From Ambrosia x helenae (Eukaryota; Streptophyta; Magnoliopsida; Asterales; Asteraceae): 64,000 nt of DNA. Within the stretch, counting starts at the first letter, position 1; each line of letters starts with the position of its first letter. Under the pieces are notes generated by a model. That model was not told the origin of the DNA and did no database searches. It worked only from the letters and a program-made list of their open reading frames with translations. Where the stretch lies: the NCBI GenBank assembly GCA_030844895.1, contig CM061226.1:46756238-46820237 (forward strand), in the 5' to 3' direction. This document shows positions 22,349 to 33,299 of the stretch, one piece after another. The position numbers and the translations under genes are program-made.

Positions 22349-22886
22349 TGTAGAAGGATCGGATTGACAAAAATAATAAAGTTGATCAAACAAGTTTACT
22401 AATTCAAGTGCGGAATCCTTGAATCAGTTACAATATGATAATAATATCAACAAAACGCAGAAATCATCTTCAAATCATTCATTTCATTAATTATCAAACT
22501 CAATTACACGTTAAAATGATGTTTATAATCAATTACAGACGTGAACAAAGTTGACTCAAAACCCTAGGGAGAACACTAGACTGGAGGGAAACAAAAATGA
22601 CAAAAGTTACAATTCAAAAATGAACTTGGCCTTATATAGGCCTGCACATTCGCCCATATAGTATGGTCGAATGTGCAGGTTCGACCAATCACACTGGATG
22701 AACCAAGCAATACATAAAAATCTATTTCTACCTTCGACCTCCAGTTCTCCTTCGCACCTTTGAGCTTCCTTCGCCCGTTCAAAAACACTCCTTCGACCCT
22801 TTATTTCTTCCTTCGACCATTCGACTATACACATAAACATATGTTAAATGTAATACAAAGCATTAGTCGCATAAAATGCATCTACA
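22349..22886 (-). repeat. Copia 5' LTR
   Basis: It pairs with 13,798-14,336 with roughly twelve substitutions and one single-base indel by eye. It has the same TTCGACC-rich block (22,665-22,830) and the same TATATAAGG word. Confidence 0.9.
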
Positions 22887-22897
22887 ATAATTGAGAG

Positions 22898-23568
22898 TAG
22901 GGATGGCAAAAAAACCTGAGCCCGACCGGTATACCCGAAACCCGAAGTATTTGGGACGGGTATACCCGATACTCGACGGGTATGGGACGGGTTTGGTATT
23001 GGAAAAAAAATATTTCGCGGGTATGGGACGGGTATGGTATTAGGTGATACCCGACCCGATTACCCGAAACTAAATATCCGTCTACCCGAAATATATACCC
23101 GACTACTTTTAAGTTTTATATATATCTTTTCTTAACTATTTTTTAGTAATATTTCATTCTAATAGATTCATTAATTAAAGAATAAACTTTTCGTCTAAAA
23201 TATATATTCTAATAACATTATTATTTATATTTATATGCTATGAAATATATAAATAGTTTTCAAATTCATACTATAATATATATTTACATATTAAATGTTT
23301 TAAAGATTATTATGGTGATGATAATATATATGTTACTTATTACAATTTCATATACTTTAGATTTCTTAAAACATAAGACTATAAAAGAAAATAAAAATAA
23401 AAATACCAACGGATATACCCGAAACCCGCGGGTATGCTCTATACCCGATGGGTAATACCCGACAAAAACCCGACGGGTAATGGGGCAGGTATGGTATGAG
23501 ATTTTATAACCGGGTATGGGTATGGTATTAGCGAAACCCGACCCATACCCGACCCATTGCCATCCCTA
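22898..23568. mobile_element. Non-autonomous hAT element with 8-bp target duplication
   Basis: Ends are TAGGGATGGCAA (22,898) and TTGCCATCCCTA (23,568), perfect 12-bp inverted repeats, flanked by ATTGAGAG on both sides (22,890-22,897 and 23,569-23,576). An 8-bp duplication and this TIR are typical of hAT. The subterminal parts are full of TACCCG/CGGGTA words, the centre is AT-rich, and no transposase is present (671 bp). Its target duplication overlaps the last two bases of the Copia target duplication. Confidence 0.92.
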
Positions 23569-23752
23569 ATTGAGAGTGAAAAAAAAAGGTTTCGGTGTGG
23601 TCTGGACAAGAACAATTGATCAGTTCTTCTAGGTGAGGTTTTGATTTTTCGATTTGGAAAGTCATAATGTTGATGGTCAACACCGAGTAAGGAATGCACG
23701 AATCGTGCTGTGATTGTTGATACGTAGCGTAATTCCCGGTCCATGGAATGAG

Positions 23753-23856
23753 TCAAACTAGTCAATAGTCAGCTTTGACTGACTTGATTTTAACCAGGAA
23801 ATTAATGAGTCAAACTAGTCAATAGTCAGCTTTGACTAACTTGGATGCGGATTCCA
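23753..23856. repeat. Short direct duplication
   Basis: A block containing GTCAATAGTCAGCTTTGACT occurs twice, at about 23,760 and 23,817, each time preceded by AATGAGTCAAACTA. It lies between the hAT element and a LINE tail and may mark a junction. Confidence 0.6.
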
Positions 23857-24248
23857 TGGCCTCCGGATATTGTTTCGAGTAATGGGATGATTCAAATGTT
23901 AAAGGAGAGTCCGGGGTATAAAAGCTGGAAGAAGATTATTTACACGGTTCCTTTGGTGACAATGCGGAGGATTTGGCATGCTAGTCGCTAGAAATCTAAA
24001 GGTCTTTGATGCCAAATTCATTTCGGTCAATGCTATGGTGGAGGCTATAAAGAAGGATTCGTATATGTGGATTGTCCATAGGAAGAAGTCTTCCGAGATC
24101 ACGTGGGATAAGTGGATTTCTTATGACATTTTTGATCTTTTGTAGTTCCCTTTAGTGCTTTTCGTGGTGTTTTGGTTTGTATTTGTTTTGCCAGCCTCTT
24201 GTTGGGCCAATATATTTACATATATAGTTTTTTGACGTTAAAAAAAAT
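23855..24248 (+). pseudogene. LINE 3' end (ORF2 C-terminus and poly-A tail)
   Basis: Translated pieces include WHAS, VFDAKFISVNAMVEAIKKDS and ITWDKWISYDIFDLL, the usual C-terminal tail of plant LINE ORF2, with one stop after WHASR. A short 3' UTR and an A-rich tail at about 24,238-24,248 follow. The 5' part is missing. Confidence 0.6.
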
Positions 24249-24600
24249 TATGGCATATCTTATAATTGGTTTCAAAATTAAATAGATAACTTTAACAAGA
24301 GGATGGCTAAAAATAATCAAATTAATATACCTTTCTAAAAAAATATACCCTATATTTTTATTATTCCGTACACATGTTCTTGGTCAACCCATCATGTTAC
24401 ATTATCCTCTTCTTCTCTTGTTATACAATTAGGTATGGGGGAGCATCAATTTAAAAAGAAAACCTCATGTTATCTCTTTCAATTTGACAAAGTTGGTAAA
24501 TAAAAAAATGTTTTTCATCAACTCCTTGAATATTCTTTTTTGACCAAACAAACGCATCACATATATTCACCCAAATTAAACAATCCAAAGATTACAACCT
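24249..24600. other. Short intergenic stretch, no gene
   Basis: AT-rich sequence between two LINE 3' ends of opposite orientation. No ORF or repeat is recognised. Confidence 0.5.
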
Positions 24601-24706
24601 ACATCACAATCGAAAATAGACAATACTATAGAACAGCCACCCCAAGCCCATTTAGCAAGTGGCTACATGGGATTTTTTGCACCCCAATACATAATACTAA
24701 AACTAT

Positions 24707-25440
24707 CTAACCGTGATCAAAATACGTAAACGCAAACCAACTATCTATGTCCATTTCCGTTACTTTCGCCCTTTTCACCATCCACCAATAGAATTCCGTC
24801 TTGATCTCGTCAACCAATTTTTGTGTACCAACGTCCACATTGTTAAAAATCTTCTCATTACGGGATAGCCAAAGCTTCCAAGCGACCAAAAGAACTATCG
24901 CATAAGTTGCTTCCATCTTACTTTTGCCACAATTAAGGTTCCTACACCTTTTTAAGATCTGCAACAAAGAGTCATTTTCATCCGCGACATCCAAATTGAC
25001 CCATTCATTGATACATCTCCAAGCCGGCCTAGCCCACAAACATTCAACAAAAATATGGTTGGCCGTCTCCAGTTCTACCCCACATCTTTTGCAAAAACCG
25101 TCGGACACGTGTATGCCTAGAAATGCCAAAGCTTCGTCGACAGGGATTTTGTTTTCCACCGCCCTCCATGCGAAACAATTGATCTTCGACGTAGCAATCC
25201 TACTCCACCAGAATTTTACATCCTGCAGACCCGTTTGATTTTCACCCCAAAGCGAGTTCCGGACAGCCTTCACAGAGAATTTAACCGTTGCTTCCCCCAT
25301 GCGCCAAACCCATTCATCGCCCTGCTGACTGAGGCTGATAGAGTTAATCCGATTGGTGAAGACCTCCAGCTGCTCTTTCTCTTCCACAGTCCTCATCCCT
25401 CTTTTCCAGCCTATGTGCCACCTGTTCCTGTTGCTAAAGT
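24707..25440 (-). pseudogene. LINE zf-RVT domain
   Basis: About 245 codons resemble the zinc-binding region found at the C-terminus of plant LINE ORF2 (zf-RVT). Visible parts are WHIGWKRGMRT, DEWVWRMGEATVKFSVKAVR, FWWSRIATSKINCFAWRAV, then the CKRCGVELETANHIFVEC cluster (Cys, Cys, His, Cys ligands) and VAWKLWLSRNEKIFNNV. The frame ends at 24,707. The N-terminal continuation beyond 25,440 belongs to the inserted element and is not LINE. Confidence 0.85.
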
Positions 25441-25934
25441 TATTACTATTACTATGTATATCAATCTCAGGAGTACTACTATTATCATTATAAGGAGTAT
25501 CAAAATTGTGGAGAGAGGCTATTGTACAAAGCCTTCTTAACATACAAAGTGGCACGATCGTAATATCTAAACTTAATTAATGTTCAGTAAAACAAACCAA
25601 TGGTAGATTAGAGAATATAACAATAAAAATTTTCAGTTTTTCTCTTAACAACTCCTAATTCTGATTTCCTTTTTTGACGGTTATGCATAATTTCGTCAAT
25701 CAATTGCATGAAACAATCGATTACAAGGAATCATTTCAAAAAACACAAACAATATCGATTACAGAGCATGGTTAAGAAACGTAAATCAAAGAAGATGAAA
25801 GTTATAAATATGCCTCATCGTTGTCAATAACTTTTGATTTTAATGATAAAGTATAATTAAACCTAAAAACATGTAGGTTTAACAGATGATGAAGGAGAAA
25901 GAAGAAGACGAAATTTATAAATGTGCGTCTGTTA

Positions 25935-26225
25935 AATGTTATTATAAATAAAACGCATGTCCAAATTATTATTATAAACAAAACGCATTCACAAAAACCT
26001 AAACAAAACGCATTCACAGAAACATAAACAAAACGTATTCACAAAAACATAAACAAAACGCATGTCCAAATTATTATTATAAACAAAACGCATTCACAAA
26101 AACATAAACAAAACGCATGTCCAAATTATTATTATCAACAAAACGCATTCACTAAAACATAAACAAAACGCAGTGACAAAAACATAAACAAAACTCACGT
26201 TGATATAAACAAAACGCACGTTCTA
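25935..26225. repeat. Tandem repeat of about 25 bp, AACAAAACGCA type
   Basis: About twelve copies of a word close to ACAAAACGCATTCACAAAAA are separated at three places by CATGTCCAAATTATTATTAT. It lies inside the long-TIR element and is not coding. Confidence 0.8.
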
Positions 26226-26981
26226 AATGTAAAACACGTGTATATAATCATATCTTCTCCTTATTCATTCTCTTCTTGATCATCAAAAATCTTCTCCTTC
26301 TTCATTCTCTTCACTACCTCCTTAATTGTTTGTTTCTTCTGTAATTGGATATAATCAATAAATAAAACTTAATCTCTAATTATCGATTGTGAAAAACATT
26401 TTAAAAAATGATTGAAAAAACAGAGCATAATGACTAATATCCTGGAAAATACAAGATTATCACGATCTACACTTGAATCATAAGCAGACATGTTTAAATC
26501 TGCATAAACATAATCAAAACATTATCAATACTATTGTTAATTTGTTAATTACTGGAAACTAAATTGCAATACTACTTTTTAATAATAAAAATCGAATGCA
26601 GATCATCTCGTAAATTTCTTCAAAATGTATAAAATTGAGAATATGTTTAAGTCGTAAATGCAATCAATATTACTATATTTGTATCTGAATTTGAAATCGA
26701 AAAGTAATATGAACATCATTGACATTAAAAACGGGAAATGATATCGTGATTACAGGGGAACTGGTTGTAAATCAAAATGTCTAAACTACCCTTATAATGA
26801 ACTGGGATTATGTTTACTAACCCTAACTCCAGTTTACACGTGTCATTATTTGGTAGCTTCCTACACTTTGTAGGTTAAGGTACTTTGTACCCAATACTTT
26901 CTCCAAAATTGTGATAGTTATTATTATTAGTAAAGCTACTGATATCTATAATAGAGATATTATTATCATTATGGTAATGGC

Positions 26982-26982
<1 letters not shown>

Positions 26983-27029
<47 letters not shown>
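26983..27029. repeat. (ATT)n microsatellite
   Basis: About fifteen uninterrupted ATT units lie at the right edge of the long-TIR element; the poly-Asn reading is not meaningful. Confidence 0.95.
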
Positions 27030-27030
<1 letters not shown>

Positions 27031-27094
27031 AATAAGATCACCAGCCAGTTCCGCAAAGCATTCTGCCACCGAAATACGTTTCCTCTTGCACAAG

Positions 27095-28010
27095 TCAGTC
27101 CTTCAAAGTACTTAAACCACACCAGATTTCATCCCAAAAACCAGCAGACTTACCGTCCCCAACATTACATTTAAACATGGCAGGAAGGTCAAAACCTTTT
27201 TTAATGAAGCTCTTGTTCAGGTTGCCGATTGCAGCCCACGTACCCGGAATTGACTTCTTAAGGGGTACGAAATTGTACCTGTTGTTGCCTCCATGGATTG
27301 CTTTAATAACGTTACACCAAAGTTGATTTTGCGACCCCAAGCCCCCCCCCCGTTCCGGTTTGAGAATTCTATCCCATGCGACCCATCTTATTTTGTAAGA
27401 ACTTGAATTTCCAACCCAGAGGAACTTTCTTCTAATACCTTCCAACACCTTGATAACGCCGCGTGGAGCTTTAAACAAAGACAAGTAGTAATTTGGTAGC
27501 GATCCCAAAACGGCTTTAACCAACACTAACCTTCCAGCAAACGATAAAGAACGGGCCTTCCACGAAACTAATTTTGCATTAAACCTATCTATCACCAACA
27601 TCCAACTCTTGATTCTTCTCAGGTTATCACCCACCGGGAGGCCGAGATAGATAAAAGGCAATGAATCTTTTTTACAATTAAGTAACCTGGCCATAGACGC
27701 TACCTCCTCATCCGGAACATTAACGCCATACAAGAAGCTTTTATGTAGATTTACCTTCAATCCTGATGCGATAGAAAACCCCCTTAAGAGCCAGTTAAGG
27801 GTGGAGATGTTATTTTCCGACCAAGACCCGAGAAATAATGCGTCGTCAGCATAAAAGAGATGGGATAAGTTTGGACCCTCGTTTGGCAAATCGATACCAG
27901 AAAAAGCACCACCCGAGACTGCATTTGACATCATAACGTGTAAAGCTTCCATGACAATTGTGAAAAGGAAGGGAGAAAGTAGGTCGCCTTGTCTAAGGCC
28001 CCTTTTGAGC
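27095..28010 (-). pseudogene. LINE reverse transcriptase palm and thumb
   Basis: The open frame (27,952-27,095, with upstream sequence to 28,063 after one stop) shows LSHLFYADDALFLGSWS (catalytic YADD), GLKVNLHKSFLYGV, LPFIYLGLPVG, and RRKFLWVGNSSSYKIRWVAWDRI, the standard order in plant L1-like RTs. An in-frame TAG replaces the Gln codon of the FELKRGLRQGD motif near 28,010. Family role: target-primed reverse transcription. Confidence 0.88.
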
Positions 28011-28063
28011 TAAAACTCCTCCGATGGTGAGCCGTTAAATAAGACAATAGCTTTCCTGGTGAA

Positions 28064-30075
28064 CAACAGTACATATACCCTGGCACGCCCATGCTTGAGA
28101 CAACAGTACAGACAAGACAGAGCTGCAGCCAACAGAACATACAAGTGACAAAGAGCACGGCCGTGCCATGCCCCTGCACGCCCATGCTCACCGTGGAAGG
28201 TCTATAAATAGCAAGCTTCCCCCCCCCCCATTGAGTATCCCATTCCACCTAGTCTTGAGCCTTCTTGGGTCAACTTCAATGTTTCTTGCAGAGATCTTGG
28301 GTCCCGTGGGAGGCCTTAGGGCTATCCTAACACACCCATCAAGGAAGCCTCGTCCTACCTTGATCATCTTGGCCAAGCATGGGATCGTAGAGTAGCTTAT
28401 GCAATAAACATCGAGGGTCGTGAGGATGATACTAGATACATAGCACTAGGAGATGGAGAGCTTGTCTATGAGCAGCCATGTTCATGTGTTGATCATTTGT
28501 TATGGTTGTATCTTTCTATTATTCCCAAACCCACTTCGATTTGTAGACTTTTATCATTATTAGTAGTAGTTTATTTTCAGATATTTGTTGTGTTATCTTC
28601 TTTCTAATTCTTGTTTATTTATCTTGTGACAGATTCAAATGATGATTAACTTAATAACATAAATCAACCCTAACTTGATTAATTAACTAGAGGTTTAATC
28701 AGCTTCTGGTAGTCCCGAGCTAGATCCAAGGCGAGGAAACTGGTAGTGAGACAGATCCCTCGGGCTTCTGATATCCAAACCGGGTTCTAAGCAATGGCTT
28801 CTGAAGTGGACCAGATCTGAGTGACACATTTATGGTACTTACCAGTTGATTGAACGATCTTCTTGGTAAAGGGCGGATTCCCTACGGGTGCACCAGTGAT
28901 CTTCGGATTGCACACCTTTAGGATTATGTTCCACCTTTGTCAAGGGTTTCATTTAGCCCGGGAGATTATGGGTTGGGTTTATTAAGTCATCAATCATCAA
29001 ACCAACTTTATATTAAATTGATCACTAAATATTAAAGTGTCACTTTTTAAAGATAAATCAAACAAGAGTTCTATTTCTAGGTCTCGCCAGTACGAATCCG
29101 TTAACCAGTGGGGATACCTGTCAGTTGAGGTGACTGTAAGAGAGATCCTTCAGTCTTCATGATCGTTAACCTACTTAGGGGATACGATGTCACCAAGACT
29201 GACTATAAGAAGAGATCCTTTGGCAAGGAAAGCGAGAGCTAAGGGAGGTGTACGGTGTTCCAGGACGGAAGTGAAGCCTCCATTACAAGAAGAAGATGAG
29301 TCTGCGGACCAAAGACTTGACCGCGGTTTGGGAAGCCTGCTATATGCAAGGCTCGGGCGGAGTAATTTCACGCGGACGCGCATTGGGAGGTTTTGCATTC
29401 TACTCAATAGTGGCCCCGTTTCTATATCAAGGAGTCAACACTTCAAGATCACTCTCGTCCTCCTCACAAATAATTAATCTAAATTAATAATTTTAATAGT
29501 AAACTTAACTACTTATACGGAGGGCCCCGATATGTGCATATCAGCTTACTCTACTATTTTATTCTTTTATTTTATTAAAACCCAAAACCTTTTTTAAAAC
29601 TATTTCTTTTAAGAACCCATATGTTTTATTTTTCTTTTCAAACCCGATTAGTTAAATGATGAAAGGTTGAGTAAGGGAAAGTGTGTTCTCTGGAATATGA
29701 TACTCAGTATTTACCCTAGCAAGCTATACTATACACGTCAGGTTCTCTGCCTATGTGTTGGTTTTAGTTTCTAAATTAATTATCGTTTACTTTATAAATT
29801 TAAAACTTGTTAAAAAAAGGTTTATTAGAAATCAATCGTTTTCCCCAAACCAATGTTTTGGAATTGACACATCAAGTTTTTGGCACCGGGAAAATTGACA
29901 TCTTTCTAAATTACTAAAACCAAACGCATCAAACACCCATATCCTATGCCCTGTGCTACATTTAGTCAAAGTCAATGGAAACTTTTAGAACATTGATTTC
30001 GGGAAAAAATATGTGTATTTAATGTTATTGTAAGGGCATGGTAAGGTTACTCCACAGATAGCATATTTTGTAAGG
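28064..30075. repeat. Dispersed repeat R1, copy B, between two LINE segments
   Basis: It matches 10,740-12,762 throughout, including the GCACGCCC words, the poly-C run (28,219-28,228), GGGCGGATTCCCTACGGGTG and TTTTGGCACCGGG (29,877-29,890). Both ends abut LINE sequence: GAACAACAG on the left and GGCTTTAATAACG on the right. The LINE sequence of the left neighbour (27,298-28,063) is repeated to the right (30,076-30,920). Confidence 0.75.
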
Positions 30076-30226
30076 GCTTTAATAACGTTACACCAAAGTT
30101 GATTTTGCGAACTCTTGAAGCGCCACCACCACTTCATAAAAAGGCCCAAATTTAGCTCTTCAATACTCGCAACACCAAGCCCCCCCCCCTGTTCCGGTTT
30201 GAGAATTCTATCCCATGCGACCCATC

Positions 30227-30499
30227 TTATTTTGTATGAACTTGAATTTCCACCCAGAGGAACTTTCTTCTAATACCTTCCAACACCTTGATAACGCCGC
30301 GTGGAGCTTTAAACAAAGACAAGTAGTAATTTGGTAACGATCCCAAAACGGCTTTAACCAACACTAACCTTCCAGCAAACGATAAAGAACGGGCCTTCCA
30401 CAAAACTAATTTTGCATTAAACCTATCTATCACCAACTTCCAACTCTTGATTCTTCTCATGTTATCACTCACCGGGAGGCCGAGATAGATAAAAGGCAA
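30227..30499 (-). pseudogene. LINE RT thumb/connection, second copy
   Basis: About 90 codons, LPFIYLGLPV through LYLSLFKAPRG and GIRRKFLWVE, match the copy at 27.1-27.6 kb. A one-base change in length at about 30,250 ends the frame, where the sister copy reads on. Confidence 0.85.
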
Positions 30500-30749
30500 T
30501 GAATCTTTTTACAATTAAGTAACCTGGCCATAGACGCTACCTCCTCATCTGGAACATTAACGCCATACAAGAAGCTTTTATGTAGATTTACCTTCAATCC
30601 TGATGCGATAGAAAACCCCCTTAAGAGCCTGTTAAGGTTGGAAATATTGTTTTCCGACCAAGACCCGAGAAATAATGCGTCGTCGGCATAAAAGAGATGG
30701 GATAAGTTTGGACCCTCATTTGGAAAATCGATACTAGAAAAAGCACCAC

Positions 30750-31517
30750 CTAAGAAAAAGCACCACCTGAGACTGCATTGGACATCATAACGTGTAAAGC
30801 TTCCATGACAATTGTGAAAAGGAAGGGAGAAAGTAGGTCGCCTTGTCTAAGGCCCCTTTTGAGCTGAAACTCCTCCGATAGTGAGCCGTTAAATAAGACA
30901 GTAGCTTTCCCGGTGAACAACAGACCCATCACCCATTTTTTCCAACGCGTAGGAAACCCCATATGGTGCATCGTGTTAACCAGAAATTTCCAAGATACAC
31001 AGTCATAGGCCTTTTCAAAATCAGCTTTAAATAGAAGCATACTAGTCTTAGTTTTCTTTGCCCACGAGATGACTTCGTTAACAACCAAAGGACCATCAAA
31101 AATATTCCTCCCCTTGATAAAAGCTGTCTGCTCCGGTGAGATCACACTACCGAGGACTTTTTTCAACCTCGACACCAGCACCTTAGAAATGATCTTCGCG
31201 ATAACGCCAATTAATGAGATTGGTCTGAAATCCGACCATGTCATCGGGTCTTGACACTTTGGAATCAACGCCACGTAAGAGGAATTGCAAGACTGATGAA
31301 GCGAACCATGTGTGTAGAATTCGTTCATAATATCACCTATGTAGCCTTCGATAATATCCCAATATTTCTTAACAAATCCAAATGAGAAGCCATCTGGGCC
31401 GGGAGATTTATCACTACCACACTCCCACGCCGCTTCCTTGATCTCTTTCTTTGAAAACGGCACGATGAGACTACTGGCATCGGTCTCAGAAAGTCTTTTA
31501 AAACCAGCACCTGACAA
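30750..31517 (-). pseudogene. LINE reverse transcriptase fingers and palm
   Basis: About 255 codons: SPGPDGFSFGFVKKYWD (start of RT), ALIPKCQDP, DFRPISLIGVIAKIISKVL, ISPEQTAFIKGRNIFDG, LLFKADFEKAYDCVSW (first catalytic Asp), MHHMGFPTRWKKWV, and LKRGLRQGDLLSPFLF. The frame stops just before the YADD region, which follows in another frame near 30,690. This is the best preserved RT N-terminus in the window. Confidence 0.9.
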
Positions 31518-31979
31518 TTTGGGTCTTCATTCCAATGGTTCGTCAAACTTCTTTTTAAACGCATCCACCAACTTTGTTTTAATAGTCCTCGTGTCCGTAA
31601 CCCAGCTCCCATCAATTAATAAACCGTCAACTTTATTTCTGGCTTTCCTGCTGTTAATCACGCCATGAAAGAATCCCGTGTTCTCATCACCGTTTACCAC
31701 CCATTGTAACTTAAGGGTTAAGGTCCTTAAGTTTATCCCATTCCCACTGTTTAATAGATACTTTCATTCTCTTCCATTCCTCTCTTTCAGCATCGGTGAG
31801 CAATCTAGTTTCCGCTATCCCATCCAACACTTTGAGCGATCCTTTGGCAGCGTTTACATTAATAAACTTCCACGAGTGTTTATAATCAAATATAAAAACA
31901 ATCTATATATCTATAATTTATAATATATATATGTATAATCTACAATACATTATACATTATCAAGAAACCTGGATCGATA

Positions 31980-32640
31980 CAAAGGTAGTTTCAGATGGTA
32001 GTTCAAAAGTCACAATGTAATTTCAGATGGATGTGGAAAAGAGAGCCGATTTAGGAAGTAGAGCACCAGGAGTTGCATGAGTGTAATGAATTGATACAAG
32101 TTTTGGGGCTTAAGAGGCGATATATAAATGGAGGTGGGGTCCGGATTCGGGTGGCTGCTTCTGGGTGGCATCGTGTCGAAAACTCTTATTCATGTCTAAT
32201 GTACCTCTTTATTATCCCTCTCATTCCCTCTTACAGAAAACTCTGGAACACATTTTTCCCCCACTTCCTTCCCAATCATTTCTCTTTCATCCTTTAATGA
32301 AACTTTGAAACAGAGTTTAGGGGAAATCTCCTTGCTGGAAAGCGGAACAGGAATGGTTGCCGACTTGACTTACTGTATGCTGCAACATCATAAGGAGTTC
32401 ACTAGAATATCGAATGTGAATGGTGTAAAATTCCTCCGATTTTCACCTTTTCCTTCAAAACCTGTTGGAGGTGCACAAAAATTTTGACTTAGGCGGAGTG
32501 AAGAAAAAAGCGGTCCAAGCAATCATTCTTACCACCTGCTAGATTCTATGGAAAGAGAGAAACGGGCACATTTTTTTCTGGAAGAAGAAGAGGGTTAGAA
32601 CAGATGTGTGAGATCAAAACATTGCCTTTCATGTGGGTCA
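31980..32640 (+). pseudogene. LINE zf-RVT/C-terminal fragment, plus strand
   Basis: Broken plus-strand readings resemble the C-terminus of LINE ORF2: SDGWRWKREP-like text at about 32,020, WGPDSGGCFWVASCRKLL at about 32,140, AGKRNRNGCRL at about 32,335, and AIILTTCWILWKERN at about 32,520-32,565. Several frame changes and one unrelated stretch (32,190-32,320) interrupt it. This is weaker evidence than for the other LINE segments. Confidence 0.45.
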
Positions 32641-32883
32641 AAAGCCAAGCTAGTGGGAAGGGGCACTGACCGGCTAGGGTGGTTCGGCTACCATAGTCGA
32701 ACAGCTACATTGCTGCCACCCCTCGACTACGGTCCATACTATTAAATTTTGGCTAGGTGTAACCGAGCAAAACATTTACTTTTTTGGCCAACGGTCAATA
32801 TTTTCATATTAATTCACCACATTTTCACCATTTTTTTTAACATCCATCTACTTCCAAATTTTATAAAAAAATTACTCTTGACA

Positions 32884-33255
32884 TTATGTCTTCAACGGTT
32901 GACTGGTCCGACGACGAGGTTCTAGCATTGGCGGTTGCGTAGCTAAACGTCAAGGAAGCATACACGTCAAACAATATCAATGAGTTTTGGGATGATGTGT
33001 AGGTCGAGTTTCGCGAGCAACGGTGTATGGTGAACCACATCACACTGCTTCTATGCTTGGGAGTAAGTGGAACATCGTAAAAAAGTGAATGTAAAACGTT
33101 TGAGAAGTTGTTTAAAAAGAACAAGGATGAACATCCATGCCTAAAGGAAGACGTGACAATTGAAATGACGCAAGTCGACTATTACTATGAAGCTAACAAA
33201 ACTTTCGAACATGTTAAAGCATGGCAAATGTTAAGGAATAAAATATCTTTGCGTG
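32884..33255 (+). pseudogene. Decayed Harbinger-type Myb/SANT-like ORF
   Basis: Translation from the ATG at 32,886 reads VDWSDDEVLALAVA, a stop, NEFWDDV, a stop, VEFREQR, then TFEKLFKKN and VDYYYEANKTFEHVKAWQMLR. This order matches the Myb/SANT-like DNA-binding ORF1 that accompanies PIF/Harbinger transposases and is often mislabelled in plant annotations. At least three stops make it a pseudogene. GGGCACT at 32,660 and AGTGCCC near 33,464 could be remnants of terminal inverted repeats, but no TAA/TTA duplication is seen. Confidence 0.5.
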
Positions 33256-33299
33256 AATTTCGTTATATTTGTAGAATAAACAAATTAATGTAATTGTAT

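Larger units (their letters stand above)
13798..22886 (-). mobile_element. Complete-ended Copia LTR retrotransposon, coding region defective
   Basis: A 9,089 bp element on the minus strand has LTRs of 539 and 538 bp starting TGTAGA and ending TCTACA, and a perfect 5-bp target duplication ATAAT (13,793-13,797 and 22,887-22,891). The primer binding site for iMet tRNA lies at 22,334-22,345 and the polypurine tract (GAGGGGGAGTT) at 14,337-14,349. Domain order gag, protease, integrase, RT identifies Ty1/Copia. The frames are split by several stops and shifts, and the RT palm plus RNase H are absent. About a dozen mismatches between the LTRs by eye (roughly 2%) suggest insertion under about a million years ago at commonly used plant rates. 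Confidence 0.95.
25430..27035. mobile_element. Long-TIR non-autonomous DNA element inserted in the LINE
   Basis: Inner inverted repeats CTTAACATACAAAGTG (25,536-25,551) and CACTTTGTAGGTTAAG (26,864-26,879) differ at one base; GTACAAAG (25,524-25,531) and CTTTGTAC (26,883-26,890) extend them, and weaker inverted similarity continues for roughly another 80 bp on each side. The LINE reading AELAGD (about 27,040) and RWHIGWKRG (about 25,435) would be contiguous without it. There is no transposase. Long imperfect TIRs suggest a Mutator-like element. The target duplication is not clear. Confidence 0.55.
24600..28063 (-). mobile_element. LINE ORF2 C-terminal half, minus strand, with an internal insertion
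   Basis: The LINE reads from RT palm (28,063) through thumb and connection (to about 27,040), then resumes at about 25,440 with the zinc-binding C-terminal domain and ends near 24,700. The gap of about 1.6 kb is filled by a long-TIR element. The 5' edge at 28,063 is a sharp junction with repeat R1, after the word GAACAACAG. Confidence 0.8.
30076..31890 (-). mobile_element. Second LINE ORF2 segment, minus strand
   Basis: From about 31,890 (linker before RT) to 30,076 (connection region), the same LINE family as 24.6-28.1 kb. The part 30,076-30,920 duplicates 27,298-28,063 apart from a few substitutions and an extra piece of about 60 bp near 30,110-30,175. The coding region is broken into several frames. 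Confidence 0.85.

Noticed and set aside
25930..26230. CRISPR-like array of short repeats
   Set aside because: The repeats are irregular, AT-rich, have no unique spacers, and the genome is a plant.
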